64,000 bases of DNA from Alcanivorax sp. S6407 (GCF_023016115.1 NZ_JALKBH010000002.1:706624-770623); one strand, 5' to 3'; counted from the first letter of the stretch, positions 45,785 to 55,235 are shown. The notes: generated from the sequence alone by a model not told the origin. Numbers and translations: made by a program.

Positions 45785-46701
45785 CCCCCGTCATGGTGCT
45801 GGCTGCCATACTTGCCACCCCGTGCCATGCCGAGATTTACCAATGGCGCGACGCCAACGGTAAACTGCACTTCGGTGACCGCCCACCGGAAGAAAATCAC
45901 TCTTCGGTGGTTACCCCCAAGGTGCAGCCTTCCCGCATCGAGTCCCTGAAGATCCAGATCCGCCATCAGGAATTCACCCTGCCGGACGGCCTTCATGAAC
46001 AGACCCTGTCCGCCATCCGCCATATCTATGATCGCTACCGCCAGGACCTGGGTCTGGATCTGCATGGCACCGCCGAGGTCAACCTGCACCTGTTCAATGA
46101 ACAGGCAGATTTCGTGCAGTGGATGGAACAACGGGGAGCCAGCGGCAACGCCAACTACGCCGGCGTGTTTCTTCCTGCCAGCAATGAAGTGGCGGTATGG
46201 CGCTGGAGTCCGGATGACGATGACGTGGCCCAGACCATTCTGCATGAATCCAGCCATGTGTTGCTGTTCCAGCTTTCCCCGGCCTCACCGGTCTGGCTGC
46301 ATGAGGGACTGGCGCAATATTTCCAGACATTGAAAGTGCAGGCCAACGGTCAGGCGGTAGTCACCGCCCTGCCGGATGCCGAGGAACGCATCCAGAGCTG
46401 GATTGCTACCCGGCAACTGATCACCCTGCGTCAGTACCTGTCTCTGGATGACCGAGCCTGGCGCAAGATGGCCCATGAACTCAATGCCATTCCCTACACC
46501 GTCGCCTGGGGCACCACCGCTTTCCTGATGTCGAAACCGGTGGGGCGAAGCACCCTGCGACAACTGCTACAGGACCTGGAAAAAACCGACCGCCGCCCCA
46601 CCCTGCAACGCATCGGCCACCTCTACCCCGGCGGCCTGTCGAGAATGGAATACGATTTCTTCAGCTGGGCACAAGCCGGCATGCAGCCGCAGCATTATTG
46701 A
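45769..46701 (+). CDS. DUF4124 plus gluzincin-like metalloprotease domain
   Basis: 310 residues from TTG 45769, overlapping the upstream gene by 16 bases; this start gives a normal signal peptide (MRRLLAPVMVLAAILATPCHA region), whereas ATG 45793 would lose the basic residues. DUF4124 domain (EIYQWRDANGKLHFGDRPPE) then a peptidase region with His159-Glu160-xx-His163 (ILHESSHVLLF) and Glu179 (WLHEGLAQYF), the HExxH...E layout of gluzincins. Predicted periplasmic protease; substrate unknown. Confidence 0.75.
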   Translation: MRRLLAPVMVLAAILATPCHAEIYQWRDANGKLHFGDRPPEENHSSVVTPKVQPSRIESLKIQIRHQEFTLPDGLHEQTLSAIRHIYDRYRQDLGLDLHGTAEVNLHLFNEQADFVQWMEQRGASGNANYAGVFLPASNEVAVWRWSPDDDDVAQTILHESSHVLLFQLSPASPVWLHEGLAQYFQTLKVQANGQAVVTALPDAEERIQSWIATRQLITLRQYLSLDDRAWRKMAHELNAIPYTVAWGTTAFLMSKPVGRSTLRQLLQDLEKTDRRPTLQRIGHLYPGGLSRMEYDFFSWAQAGMQPQHY

Positions 46702-46711
46702 TTCGAGATTC

Positions 46712-46761
46712 CTGATACAAAAGAGCCCGCCCGGATATCCGGGCGGGCTCTTTTGTATCAG
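46712..46761. terminator. Perfect 50-bp palindromic bidirectional terminator
   Basis: The two 25-bp arms (CTGATACAAAAGAGCCCGCC and on) match without mismatch and without a central loop. The GC-rich core CCCGCCCGGATATCCGGGCGGG is flanked by AAAAGAG / CTCTTTT, so each strand has a T-tract after a GC stem. It sits between convergent genes. Confidence 0.9.
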
Positions 46762-46782
46762 TACAACACTCGCTAGAGCCTG

Positions 46783-47090
46783 CTGTAGGAGCGGTCGTTC
46801 GACCGCGATCCGAGCCCACGCGAGGTAACGAGTTACGAGAAGCGAGTTTCGAAAGGCAAAACCCTCGGCCTGGAATCTGCTTTGGGTTTTGATTTTCGAA
46901 ACTCGGTACTCGAAATCCGTTTCTGGAATCCTTACCTCGCTTGGGCTCGGATCGCCTGCAGGCAGGCTCCTACAGCGGCTTCGTAGAAGTGATGGAGCTC
47001 GGGAACTTTTTGGGGTTTTCCTTCCAATCAAGCGTAGCTTGTAGCTTGTAGCTTGTAGCTTGTAGCTCGTAGCTCGTAGCTCGTAGCTGA
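46783..47090. repeat. Nested element with CGAGTTT and GTAGCTT arrays (protease/folK)
   Basis: REP-like half (46783-46823), CGAGTTT-word array (46824-46855), spacer, inverse array (46894-46925), inverse REP-like half (about 46934-46978), then a long GTAGCTT-word array (47034-47090) with eight units. That array ends at the base before the folK stop. The REP halves differ (GGTCGTTCGACC at left, CCTGCAGG at right), so they are not a simple recent inversion. No gene in the 389-base gap. Confidence 0.85.
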
Positions 47091-47591
47091 TTATCGCGGA
47101 AACTCCACCACCCACAACTTTTGCGCATCGAAGTTCGATTGCTTGAGAATCTCCTGATACGCCTCGCCGGTTTCCGGGTGAACGCCATCGGGTGCCAGAT
47201 CAACCAGCGGCTTGAGCACGAACGCATGCTTGAGGATTTCATCGCGGGGCAGCTGCACACCATCAATGGAGCCCACCGCATCGCCGTAGGTCAGGATATC
47301 GATATCCAGGGTCCGGCTGGCAAACTTCTTCTCGCCGCGAACCCGGCCGTGATCCTTCTCCATGCCTTTCAGGCAGGAGGTCAATTCGGCCACCGCCATG
47401 GCAGTGCGAATCCCCACCACCAGGTTGTAGAAGGCATCGCCGTCAAAACCCACCGCTTCGCTCTCGTACACCGGGCTGATCTCCAGCTCGCCAAACACCG
47501 CTTCCAGCGCATCCAGGCCGGATCGGATGTTGTGCTCCCGGTCGATATTGGATCCGAGACTGAGATAAACCTGTGTGTCGCTGCTATCCAT
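47091..47591 (-). CDS. folK: 7,8-dihydro-6-hydroxymethylpterin pyrophosphokinase FolK
   Basis: 166 residues from ATG 47591, overlapping the folB stop by 8 bases (GTG 47603 also possible). Motifs: YLSLGSNIDREHNI, YESEAVGFDGDAFYN, RTLDIDILTYGD (metal Asp pair) and LPRDEILKHAFVLKPL. Pyrophosphorylates the pterin precursor of dihydropteroate. Confidence 0.95.
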   Translation of the reverse strand: MDSSDTQVYLSLGSNIDREHNIRSGLDALEAVFGELEISPVYESEAVGFDGDAFYNLVVGIRTAMAVAELTSCLKGMEKDHGRVRGEKKFASRTLDIDILTYGDAVGSIDGVQLPRDEILKHAFVLKPLVDLAPDGVHPETGEAYQEILKQSNFDAQKLWVVEFPR

Positions 47592-47946
47592 TGGGACGCT
47601 CACCCCGTTCGATGATCACGCCCACATCGCGGGCACCGCGCAGGGCGCCCGGCTTGCTGAGGCGCAGCTTCAGCCAGGGCACATCAAACTCACTCAATAC
47701 CAGTTGCGCGACTTTTTCCGCCAGGGTTTCCACCAGCTGAAACTCGCTGCCTTCAATAAAGGCAATCACCCGCTTGCCGATGGCCTTGTAGTCCAGGGCA
47801 TCATCAATGTGATCACTGGCCGCGCCCTTGCGAATATCGGCCGCCATTTCCAGATCCAGACTCACGGTCTGCCGGATACGGCGCTCCCAGTCGAAAATGC
47901 CGATCACCGTATCCACTTTCAAATCATTGATATAAACGATGTCCAT
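47584..47946 (-). CDS. folB: Dihydroneopterin aldolase FolB
   Basis: 120 residues from ATG 47946 (AAGGGGCGAGT upstream). T-fold enzyme with VDTVIGIFDWERRIRQTV, DALDYKAIGKRVIAFIE, VETLAEKVAQLVL and LRLSKPGALRGARDVGV (conserved Lys). Works directly before FolK. Divergent from plsY. Confidence 0.95.
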   Translation of the reverse strand: MDIVYINDLKVDTVIGIFDWERRIRQTVSLDLEMAADIRKGAASDHIDDALDYKAIGKRVIAFIEGSEFQLVETLAEKVAQLVLSEFDVPWLKLRLSKPGALRGARDVGVIIERGERPNG

Positions 47947-48096
47947 ACTCGCCCCTTGGCGCCTGCAACAGCATGCGGGAAGCATCCCATTGGTAGTAAT
48001 CAGATGTTACGCTTGCAACCCGGGCAATGCCGTCGCCCTGTGTACAATAGGCCGACCTCAAGGGCCGCCCAGCGATATGAAGGGAGATTATAGCCG

Positions 48097-48714
48097 GTGG
48101 AAGCAGGGACATTACAGGATGTGTGGTATTGGCTGCTGCCATTGTGCGTAGCCGGCTATCTGATGGGCTCCATTTCCAGCGCCATTCTGGTGTGCCGACT
48201 GTTCGGCTACCCGGACCCGCGCACCCAGGGCTCCAACAACCCCGGTGCCACCAACGTACTGCGCATTGGCGGCAAACCCGCTGCCGCATTGACCCTGCTG
48301 GGTGACGTGCTCAAAGGGGTGATCCCGGTACTGATTGCCAACGCCCTGGACTTGGGGCCGCTGATTGCTGCCCTGGCCGGCACCAGTGCCTTCCTCGGCC
48401 ATCTCTACCCGATCTTTTTCCGCTTTGAAGGCGGCAAGGGCGTGGCCACCGCCTTTGGCCTGCTATTTGCCCTGCACTGGCCCAGCGGCCTGGTCGCTGG
48501 CGGCACCTGGCTGGCAGTGTTCGCCCTCAACCGAATCTCCTCCATCGCCTCCCTGAGCGCCTTCGTAGTCGCCCCGGCCTGCATCTTCGCCTGGCTGAAC
48601 CCGGCCTTCTGGCCGATTCTGGTGATGTCAGTGGTCATGATCGTCCGCCACCGCAGCAACCTGCAAAAGATCCTGCGCGGGGAAGAACTGGGGTTCAAGA
48701 AGAAAGATCAGTAA
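48097..48714 (+). CDS. plsY: Glycerol-3-phosphate acyltransferase PlsY
   Basis: 205 residues with GTG start. Five membrane helices; family motifs GYLMGSISSAILVCRLFG, DPRTQGSNNPGATNVLRIGG and FRFEGGKGVATAFG. Acylates glycerol-3-phosphate with acyl phosphate. Divergent from folB, convergent with tsaD. Its TAA stop is the first part of a heptamer array (GTAACGAGTTACGAGAAGCG). Confidence 0.95.
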   Translation: MEAGTLQDVWYWLLPLCVAGYLMGSISSAILVCRLFGYPDPRTQGSNNPGATNVLRIGGKPAAALTLLGDVLKGVIPVLIANALDLGPLIAALAGTSAFLGHLYPIFFRFEGGKGVATAFGLLFALHWPSGLVAGGTWLAVFALNRISSIASLSAFVVAPACIFAWLNPAFWPILVMSVVMIVRHRSNLQKILRGEELGFKKKDQ

Positions 48715-49000
48715 CGAGTTACGAGAAGCGAGTTTCGAAAATCAAAACCGGAAGACTGACTGAACGCCTGACGCCTTTTTGCGTCGATAAACACTTGCTA
48801 TAACCCGCCGTAGGAGCTTGCCTGCAAGCGATCCGAGCCTCGGCGAGGTAAGGATTCCAGAGGCGAGTCTCGAAGATCAAACCCAAACTTCATTCCATGC
48901 AGCCGGTTTTGCCTTTCGAAACTCGCTTCTCGTTACTCGAAACTGATTCCTCACCCTCGCCCGGATCGCCTGCAGGCAGGCTCCTACAGCAACGGGGGCT
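48712..49000. repeat. Nested element with two levels of CGAGTTT arrays (plsY/tsaD)
   Basis: Array 48712-48740 starting inside the plsY stop; REP-like half (about 48811-48855); short array 48861-48876; inverse array 48915-48944; inverse REP-like half (about 48952-48989). No gene in 48715-49022. No strong GGCCGC hairpin here, unlike the other convergent gaps; a short GACGCCT stretch lies at about 48760-48775. Confidence 0.8.
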
Positions 49001-49022
49001 CCGTCGTGGTCGCGGCGCCTGC

Positions 49023-50048
49023 CTACAGCCCCGCCAGCTCCGTCAGCGGCCATCTTGGGCGCACCTTGATGGGAAGCTCGGCAGACTCTCCCGCCTGCAA
49101 ACGCAGCGCCCCGGCAAAGGCAATCATGGCGCCGTTATCGGTGCAGTATTGCGGTGCCGGGTAGAACAGCTCCACACCACGCTTCTTCATCTGCTCTCCC
49201 AGGCGGGCACGCAGGGAACGGTTGGCGCTCACGCCGCCGGCCATCACCAACTGCTTGTAGCCGGTCTGCTCCATGGCCCGGCGGCACTTGATAATCAGGG
49301 TATCCACGGAGGCATCCTCGAAGGCCAGGGCGATATCGGCCTGATCCTGCTCGGACAGCGCCTCCTTGCCCCCCAGATCATGGATGGTATTGAGGGTAAA
49401 GGTCTTCAGGCCGGAGAAGCTCATATCCAGCCCGGGACGGTCGGTCATCGGGCGCGGGAAGCGGAAGCGCCCCGGGGTGCCCTTTTCTGCCAGAGCCGCA
49501 ATGCGCGGACCGCCGGGATAACCCAGCCCCATCATCTTGGCGGCCTTGTCGAAGGCCTCACCGGCAGCATCATCCACGGACTCACCCAGAATCGCGTAGT
49601 CGCCCAGACTCTTGGCATCCAGCAGCAGGGTATGCCCACCACTGACCAGCAACGCCACGAAGGGGAAAACCGGCGCATGCTCTTCCAGCAAGGGAGCCAG
49701 CAAATGCCCTTCCATATGGTGCACTTCCACCGCCGGCACCCCCCAGCCAAACGCCAGAGAGCGGGCCACACCGGCCCCCACCAGCAACGCGCCAGCCAAC
49801 CCGGGGCCCGCGGTATAGGCAACCCCATCCAGCTGCTCCGGGCGGGTATCCGCCTCCTCCAGCACCTGCCTGAGCAGAGGCAACACCCGCTGCACGTGGT
49901 CGCGGCTGGCCAGCTCCGGCACCACACCACCATACTGGGCGTGCATGTCCACCTGGCTGAACAGGGCCTGCCCCAGCAGCCCCCGCTCGGTGTCGTAGAT
50001 GGCTACGCCGGTCTCGTCACAGCTTGATTCGATACCCAATACGCGCAT
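49023..50048 (-). CDS. tsaD: tRNA N6-threonylcarbamoyladenosine transferase TsaD
   Basis: 341 residues from ATG 50048. ASKHA-fold: [32 protein letters not shown] (metal His pair), LVSGGHT and [12 protein letters not shown]. Transfers threonylcarbamoyl to A37 of ANN-decoding tRNAs. Divergent from rpsU, as in most gammaproteobacteria. Confidence 0.97.
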   Translation of the reverse strand: MRVLGIESSCDETGVAIYDTERGLLGQALFSQVDMHAQYGGVVPELASRDHVQRVLPLLRQVLEEADTRPEQLDGVAYTAGPGLAGALLVGAGVARSLAFGWGVPAVEVHHMEGHLLAPLLEEHAPVFPFVALLVSGGHTLLLDAKSLGDYAILGESVDDAAGEAFDKAAKMMGLGYPGGPRIAALAEKGTPGRFRFPRPMTDRPGLDMSFSGLKTFTLNTIHDLGGKEALSEQDQADIALAFEDASVDTLIIKCRRAMEQTGYKQLVMAGGVSANRSLRARLGEQMKKRGVELFYPAPQYCTDNGAMIAFAGALRLQAGESAELPIKVRPRWPLTELAGL

Positions 50049-50120
50049 GATGGTGCTTCTCTCCGGCCGCTGGCCTGACTGTAGAACGTGGGGCGCCATG
50101 ATACCCCCCGACCGGCTGAT

Positions 50121-50148
50121 TTGCATTTCCTGGCCACTTAGGTACAAT
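50121..50148 (+). promoter_or_regulatory. Candidate sigma70 promoter of rpsU
   Basis: TTGCAT (50121-50126), 16-base spacer, TACAAT (50143-50148), about 75 bases before the rpsU ATG. Likely drives rpsU-yqeY-dnaG-rpoD. Confidence 0.55.
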
Positions 50149-50224
50149 CGCGCCCTCGCTGCAAATGGGACACCTGAGCCCGCAGCGAATCCATAAACTC
50201 AAATTTCTAGGAAGGTGATTCTTC

Positions 50225-50440
50225 ATGCCTCAGGTGAAGGTGAAAGAAGGCGAACCGTTTGACGTGGCCCTGCGCCGGTTCAAGCGTGGCTGTGAAAAAG
50301 CGGGCATTCTGTCTGAAGTGCGTCGTCGCGAACAGTACGAGAAGCCCACTCAAGAGCGTAAGCGTAAGCGTGCCGCAGCCGTCAAGCGTCACCTGAAAAA
50401 ACTGCAGCGTGAGCAACTCGCTCGCAAGCGCCTTTACTAA
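50225..50440 (+). CDS. rpsU: 30S ribosomal protein S21
   Basis: 71 residues, complete: [20 protein letters not shown] and a basic C-terminal helix ending LARKRLY. GGAAGGTGATTCTTC before the ATG is a strong ribosome-binding site. First gene of the macromolecular synthesis block. Confidence 0.98.
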   Translation: MPQVKVKEGEPFDVALRRFKRGCEKAGILSEVRRREQYEKPTQERKRKRAAAVKRHLKKLQREQLARKRLY

Positions 50441-50463
50441 GCACTGCTGAGTAGAGACGTCTG

Positions 50464-50913
50464 ATGAGTGCGCTCAAGGAGCAGCTCACTGCAGCCATGA
50501 AAGACGCCATGCGTGCAAAAGAAAAAGCACGTCTTGGCGTTTTTCGTATGGCGCTGGCAGCGATCAAGCAGATTGAAGTAGACGAACGCATCGAACCCGA
50601 TGACGAGCGTGTACTGGCGCTGCTCGACAAGCTGATCAAGCAGCGCAAGGACTCTGCGACCCAGTACCGCGACGCCGACCGTGCCGATCTGGCCGAAGTG
50701 GAAGAAGCGGAAATCGCAGTGCTCCAGGAATTCCTCCCCGAACCGCTGACCGACGCGGAAATCGATGCCCTCATCGACGATGCCATCTCCAGCACCAGCG
50801 CCGCCGGCATGCAGGACATGGGCAAGGTCATGGGTATTCTGAAGCCGAAGTTCCAGGGCCGTGCCGACATGGGCGCCGCCAGCGGAAAAGTTCGCGCCAA
50901 GCTGAACAGCTAA
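50464..50913 (+). CDS. GatB/YqeY domain-containing protein
   Basis: 149 residues. YqeY family, related to the C-terminal tRNA-binding region of GatB: KEQLTAAMKDAMRAKEKARL, LAAIKQIEVDE, EEAEIAVLQEFLPEPLTDAE and AGMQDMGKVMGILKPK. Commonly sits between rpsU and dnaG in pseudomonads and relatives. Role in tRNA amidation unproven. Confidence 0.93.
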   Translation: MSALKEQLTAAMKDAMRAKEKARLGVFRMALAAIKQIEVDERIEPDDERVLALLDKLIKQRKDSATQYRDADRADLAEVEEAEIAVLQEFLPEPLTDAEIDALIDDAISSTSAAGMQDMGKVMGILKPKFQGRADMGAASGKVRAKLNS

Positions 50914-50950
50914 GCCGCCAACACCCCACATCCTGACTTTCCCGGTTTCG

Positions 50951-50981
50951 CTGTTAACTATTCACTGTTAACTATTAACTG
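50951..50981. repeat. Heptamer array (GTTAACT word, right orientation) before dnaG
   Basis: CTGTTAACTATTCACTGTTA then ACTATTAACTG: four units with 7-bp period, about 55 bases upstream of dnaG. No left partner after yqeY. Confidence 0.75.
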
Positions 50982-51035
50982 CCTTTCCGCTCCTGTTTCT
51001 GTTTAGATAGCCGGCCTTCTGGCAAAATCATTCCC

Positions 51036-52967
51036 ATGGCGCGCATACCGGATAATTTCATTCAGGACCTGTTGGCTCGCACCGATCTGGTGGAGCTGAT
51101 CGATTCCCGCGTGCCCCTGAAAAAGACCGGCCGCAACTACAGCGCCTGCTGCCCCTTCCATCAGGAAAAGACCCCCTCGTTCACCGTGGCCCCGGACAAG
51201 CAGTTCTATTACTGCTTTGGCTGTGGCGCCAAGGGCAATGCCGTGGGCTTCCTGATGGACTACGAGCACATGAGCTTCCCGGAGGCAGTCAAACAGCTGG
51301 CCAGCCGGGCCGGCATGGAAGTGCCGGAAAGCCGCCCGGAAACCGCCGCCGACCGCCAGCGCAAGGACCGGCTCCAGTCGCTTTACGACCTGCTCAGCCG
51401 CGCCGAGCATTTCTATGCCCAGCAGCTACGCCTGGCGCCGGAAAAACAGAAAGCGGTGAACTACCTGAAAAACCGGGGCCTGAGCGGCGAGATTGCCAAG
51501 CGTTTCTCCCTCGGCTTTGCCCCGCCAGGCTTCGACAACCTGATCAACGGTCTGTCACTCACCGAGGCCGGACTGGAGCAGGCCCTTACCGCCGGCCTGC
51601 TGGTTCGGCGCGAGGACACCGGCCGGGTCTACGACAAGTTCCGCGATCGCATCATCTTCCCTATCCGTGACACCCGCGGCCGCACCATCGGTTTCGGCGG
51701 GCGGGTGCTGGGCGACGGCAAGCCGAAATACCTGAACAGCCCGGAAACCCCGGTGTTCCGCAAGGGCGAAGAGCTCTATGGCCTGTGGGAATGGCGCCAG
51801 AGCCGTGATCGCAGCGAGCGCCTCTATGTGGTGGAAGGCTACATGGACGTGATCGCCCTGCATCAGTATGGCGTACCCAATGTGGTCGCCACCCTCGGCA
51901 CCGCCACCACCGAGGATCATGCCCGCAAGCTGTTCCGGCAGGTGGATGAGGTGATCCTCTGCTTCGATGGCGACAAGGCAGGGGTGCGTGCCGCCTGGCG
52001 GGCCCTGGAATCCCTGCTGCCCGCCCTGGATGACGGCAAACAGGTGCGCTTCCTGTTCCTGCCTGACGGTGAGGACCCGGATACCCTGGTGCGCACCCAG
52101 GGCCCGGAAGCCCTGCGCGCCATGACTGACAAAGCGGATGCCCTGTCCACCTACCTGTTCCGGCACCTGTCGGAAGGCCTGGACCTGAACACCGTAGACG
52201 GCCGCGCGCGGCTGGCCCGGCTGGCCCTGCCCTATCTGGACAAGCCCGCCGGCCCGGTTTATCGCGCCCTGCTCACCGAAGAGCTGGCCCAGCTGACCCG
52301 ACTGGACAAGGAATCACTGATCCAGCTCAAGCCGGCCAAACCGGAGCCCGCAAAGCCGCAACCGGCACCGCAAAGTGCGCCACAGCGTCCCGCCATGGAT
52401 GACGGTTATGTCGGCGATGAACAACCGCCGCCCCCGGACTGGGGTGATATGCCGCCGCAGGGTGATGACGATTTCTATCCCGGTGACGACTTTCCCGGCA
52501 GTCTGGACAGCGCCCCCGCCCCCCGTCAGGACAGCGGCCGCCGCAAGGGCCCACTGACCATGGCCGAAAGGCTGGTACTGGTGCTGCTGGATTACCCGGC
52601 ACTGGTAGAAACGCACCCCCTGCCGGAAGGGGTGGAGCAACTGCCGGTACCGCATATTGATCTGCTAATCCAGGTGGCCGGGCTGTGCCAGAAACACCAG
52701 CACCCGGCGTCCCTGCTTGGCGCCCTGATGGCACTGGAGCAGGGAGAAACCCTGTCCCGACTGCTCAAGGCCAGCCTCAAGCCTCCCATGGCCGAGACCA
52801 TGGCCAGCCGCCTCTGGCAGGATGCCCTTTCCCAGCTGGAAGTAGCTCGCCTGGAAGCGGCATTGATGGAAGTGGAACAGGCAGGCATCCCCGATGCAGC
52901 CTATTGGCAGGAACTTCACAAGGCCCTGGCAGAAGCCCGCCAGCACGCCCGCAAGCCTTTTGACTAG
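51036..52967 (+). CDS. dnaG: DNA primase DnaG
   Basis: 643 residues. N-terminal zinc finger (CCPFHQEKTPSF and YYCFGCGAKGN, about 38-70), RNA polymerase core with Toprim domain (VVEGYMDVIALHQYGVPN, CFDGDKAG), a Pro/Asp-rich linker (about 430-505) and a C-terminal DnaB-interaction domain. Makes RNA primers for replication. Confidence 0.97.
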   Translation: MARIPDNFIQDLLARTDLVELIDSRVPLKKTGRNYSACCPFHQEKTPSFTVAPDKQFYYCFGCGAKGNAVGFLMDYEHMSFPEAVKQLASRAGMEVPESRPETAADRQRKDRLQSLYDLLSRAEHFYAQQLRLAPEKQKAVNYLKNRGLSGEIAKRFSLGFAPPGFDNLINGLSLTEAGLEQALTAGLLVRREDTGRVYDKFRDRIIFPIRDTRGRTIGFGGRVLGDGKPKYLNSPETPVFRKGEELYGLWEWRQSRDRSERLYVVEGYMDVIALHQYGVPNVVATLGTATTEDHARKLFRQVDEVILCFDGDKAGVRAAWRALESLLPALDDGKQVRFLFLPDGEDPDTLVRTQGPEALRAMTDKADALSTYLFRHLSEGLDLNTVDGRARLARLALPYLDKPAGPVYRALLTEELAQLTRLDKESLIQLKPAKPEPAKPQPAPQSAPQRPAMDDGYVGDEQPPPPDWGDMPPQGDDDFYPGDDFPGSLDSAPAPRQDSGRRKGPLTMAERLVLVLLDYPALVETHPLPEGVEQLPVPHIDLLIQVAGLCQKHQHPASLLGALMALEQGETLSRLLKASLKPPMAETMASRLWQDALSQLEVARLEAALMEVEQAGIPDAAYWQELHKALAEARQHARKPFD

Positions 52968-53040
52968 CGGCCCCTGAATTACGCCAGCCCCTCCGCGATG
53001 CCACGGAGGGCGCGGCCGTAGCGCAAGCCTTTGATTTTCA

Positions 53041-53076
53041 ATCAACTGTTAACTATTCACTGTTAACTGTTCACTG
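53041..53076. repeat. Heptamer array (GTTAACT word, right orientation) before rpoD
   Basis: AACTGTTAACTATTCACTGT then TAACTGTTCACTG, five units. Lies in the 202-base dnaG-rpoD gap; upstream at about 52987-53010 is a weak CCCTCCG...CGGAGGG stem. An rpoD-internal promoter is expected here but not clearly visible. Confidence 0.75.
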
Positions 53077-53169
53077 CCTCCACCCCTTGCAATTACTGGC
53101 CGAAAGCCCCATGTCCGAGTATAATCCGCCGTTTCCCCACGGCATCATCACGACGACGGGCTTTATTGC

Positions 53170-55059
53170 ATGACGACTCAAAAGCAGCAGCAACAATCAC
53201 AGCTGAAGCTGTTGATCGCCCTCGGCAAGGAACAGGGCTACCTGACCTATGCCGAAGTGAACGACCACCTGCCGGATTCCATTACCGATACCGACCAGGT
53301 TGAAGACATCATTCAGATGATCAACGACATGGGCATCACCGTGGTCGAGAAGGCCTCCGATGCCGATCAGTTGATGATCGACGAAAGTGCGGACAGCACC
53401 GACGAGGTGGCCGCCGAAGAAGCTGCCGCAGTACTCGCCTCGGTAGAAAACGAGCCCGGCCGTACCACTGACCCTGTGCGCATGTACATGCGTGAAATGG
53501 GCACCGTGGAGCTGCTGACCCGTGAAGGCGAAATCGAAATCGCCAAGCGTATCGAGGAAGGCACCCGCGAAGTGATGCACGCCCTGGCCTTTTGGCCCGG
53601 CGCTGTCGACATGCTGATCGACGAATATGCCCGCGTGGAAAACGAAGAACGCAAACTCACCGACATCATCGCCGGTTACCTGGATCCCAATGACGATGGG
53701 GCTGCGGCCACCAACGCCAACAAGGAACCCACCTTCGCGGAAAAAGCCAAGAAGGAAGAAAAGGACGAAGACGACGACGACGCTGACGACAAAGAGAAAG
53801 ACAGCGACGACAGCGACGATGATGAAGATGAAGGCGGCCTGGATCCGGTACTGGCAGCAGAGCGTTTCAACCACCTGAAAACGCTGCACGAAAAAGCTGA
53901 GCGCGCCCTCAAGCGCAACGGTCGTGACCATGCCAGCACCGCCAAGGCGCTGGAAGCCCTGGCCGAGCACTTCACCCTGTTCAAGCTGGTACCGCGCATC
54001 TATGACGAGATGCTGGTCGGCGCCCGCAACAATCTGGACCTGGTGCGCAAGTTCGAGCGTCAGATCATGTCTTTTGCCATCCGTCGTGGCGGCATGGACC
54101 GCAAGGATTTCATCAAGCAGTTCCCGGGCAATGAAACCGATATGGGCTGGGTCGATATCCAGCTGAAGACCAAGAAAGGCAAAGCCATTGCCGACAAGCT
54201 GGAAGTGGTCAAAGAAGACATTCAGCGCTCCCAGCGCAAGATTTCCACCATTGAAGAAGTCATTGGCCTGCCGGTGGCGGACATCAAGGAAATCAACCGT
54301 CGCATTTCCATCGGTGAAGCCAAGGCCCGTCGCGCCAAGAAAGAAATGGTGGAAGCCAACCTGCGCCTGGTGATCTCCATCGCCAAGAAATACACCAACC
54401 GCGGCCTGCAGTTCCTCGACCTGATTCAGGAAGGCAACATCGGCCTGATGAAAGCCGTAGACAAGTTCGAATACCGTCGTGGTTACAAGTTCTCCACCTA
54501 CGCGACCTGGTGGATTCGTCAGGCCATTACCCGCTCCATCGCGGATCAGGCGCGCACCATCCGTATTCCGGTACACATGATCGAGACCATCAACAAGATC
54601 AACCGGGTACAGCGTCAGATGCTGCAGGAAATGGGCCGTGAGCCGACCCCGGAAGAACTGGGCGTGCGTCTGGAAATGCCGGAAGACAAAGTCCGCAAGG
54701 TACTGAAGATCGCCAAAGAGCCGATCTCCATGGAAACCCCCATCGGTGACGATGAAGATTCCAGCCTGGGCGACTTTATCGAAGACGGCAACATGGAATC
54801 CCCGGTGGACTCCGCTACCTCGCTGGGCCTGGAAGAAGCCACCCGCGAAGTACTGGCCAACCTCACCGCCCGTGAAGCCAAGGTACTGCGCATGCGTTTC
54901 GGTATCGACATGAACACTGACCACACCCTCGAGGAAGTGGGCAAGCAGTTCGACGTAACCCGTGAGCGTATCCGTCAGATCGAAGCCAAGGCACTGCGTA
55001 AACTGCGCCACCCGAGCCGCAGCGAACACCTGCGCAGCTTCCTGGACGGCGATCTGTAA
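53170..55059 (+). CDS. rpoD: RNA polymerase sigma factor RpoD (sigma70)
   Basis: 629 residues: region 1.1 (about 1-80), region 1.2 ([20 protein letters not shown]), a non-conserved insert with a long Asp/Glu run (about residues 195-225), regions 2.1-2.4 ([20 protein letters not shown] and [18 protein letters not shown]), region 3 and region 4.2 ([20 protein letters not shown]). Primary sigma factor. A strong hairpin terminator follows. Confidence 0.98.
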   Translation: MTTQKQQQQSQLKLLIALGKEQGYLTYAEVNDHLPDSITDTDQVEDIIQMINDMGITVVEKASDADQLMIDESADSTDEVAAEEAAAVLASVENEPGRTTDPVRMYMREMGTVELLTREGEIEIAKRIEEGTREVMHALAFWPGAVDMLIDEYARVENEERKLTDIIAGYLDPNDDGAAATNANKEPTFAEKAKKEEKDEDDDDADDKEKDSDDSDDDEDEGGLDPVLAAERFNHLKTLHEKAERALKRNGRDHASTAKALEALAEHFTLFKLVPRIYDEMLVGARNNLDLVRKFERQIMSFAIRRGGMDRKDFIKQFPGNETDMGWVDIQLKTKKGKAIADKLEVVKEDIQRSQRKISTIEEVIGLPVADIKEINRRISIGEAKARRAKKEMVEANLRLVISIAKKYTNRGLQFLDLIQEGNIGLMKAVDKFEYRRGYKFSTYATWWIRQAITRSIADQARTIRIPVHMIETINKINRVQRQMLQEMGREPTPEELGVRLEMPEDKVRKVLKIAKEPISMETPIGDDEDSSLGDFIEDGNMESPVDSATSLGLEEATREVLANLTAREAKVLRMRFGIDMNTDHTLEEVGKQFDVTRERIRQIEAKALRKLRHPSRSEHLRSFLDGDL

Positions 55060-55072
55060 ACAGTTCGCCGGG

Positions 55073-55227
55073 CGCTTGATGCCGGATGCAAGACCCAACC
55101 CGGGCTGCTGAGCAGCCCGGGTTTATAATAAAAAAGGATCAACCTTTCTCTCTCAGGAATTCACGTTATAATCCATGCCCGCGCACAAGCGTGGCATCGT
55201 CAGGCGTCGAGCATCCGGCGTCAGGCA
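55073..55227. repeat. GATGCCG-word arrays on both sides of the rpoD terminator
   Basis: Short left array about 55073-55092 (CTTGATGCCGGATGCAAG) and right array about 55195-55227 (AGGCGTCGAGCATCCGGCGT), inverse orientation, flanking the hairpin at 55097-55123 and ending just before the tRNA. Same plan as the other paired arrays, here between co-directional rpoD and a tRNA. Confidence 0.65.
55097..55123 (+). terminator. Terminator of the rpsU-dnaG-rpoD block
   Basis: AACCCGGGCTGC, loop TGA, GCAGCCCGGGTT: a perfect 12-bp stem, followed by TATAATAAAAAA rather than a U-run. Confidence 0.75.
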
Positions 55228-55235
55228 ATCTCTCC

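Noticed and set aside
53197-55098. 633-codon open frame on the minus strand opposite rpoD
   Set aside because: It mirrors the rpoD codon pattern in GC-rich sequence, has no family features, and rpoD on the plus strand is beyond doubt.
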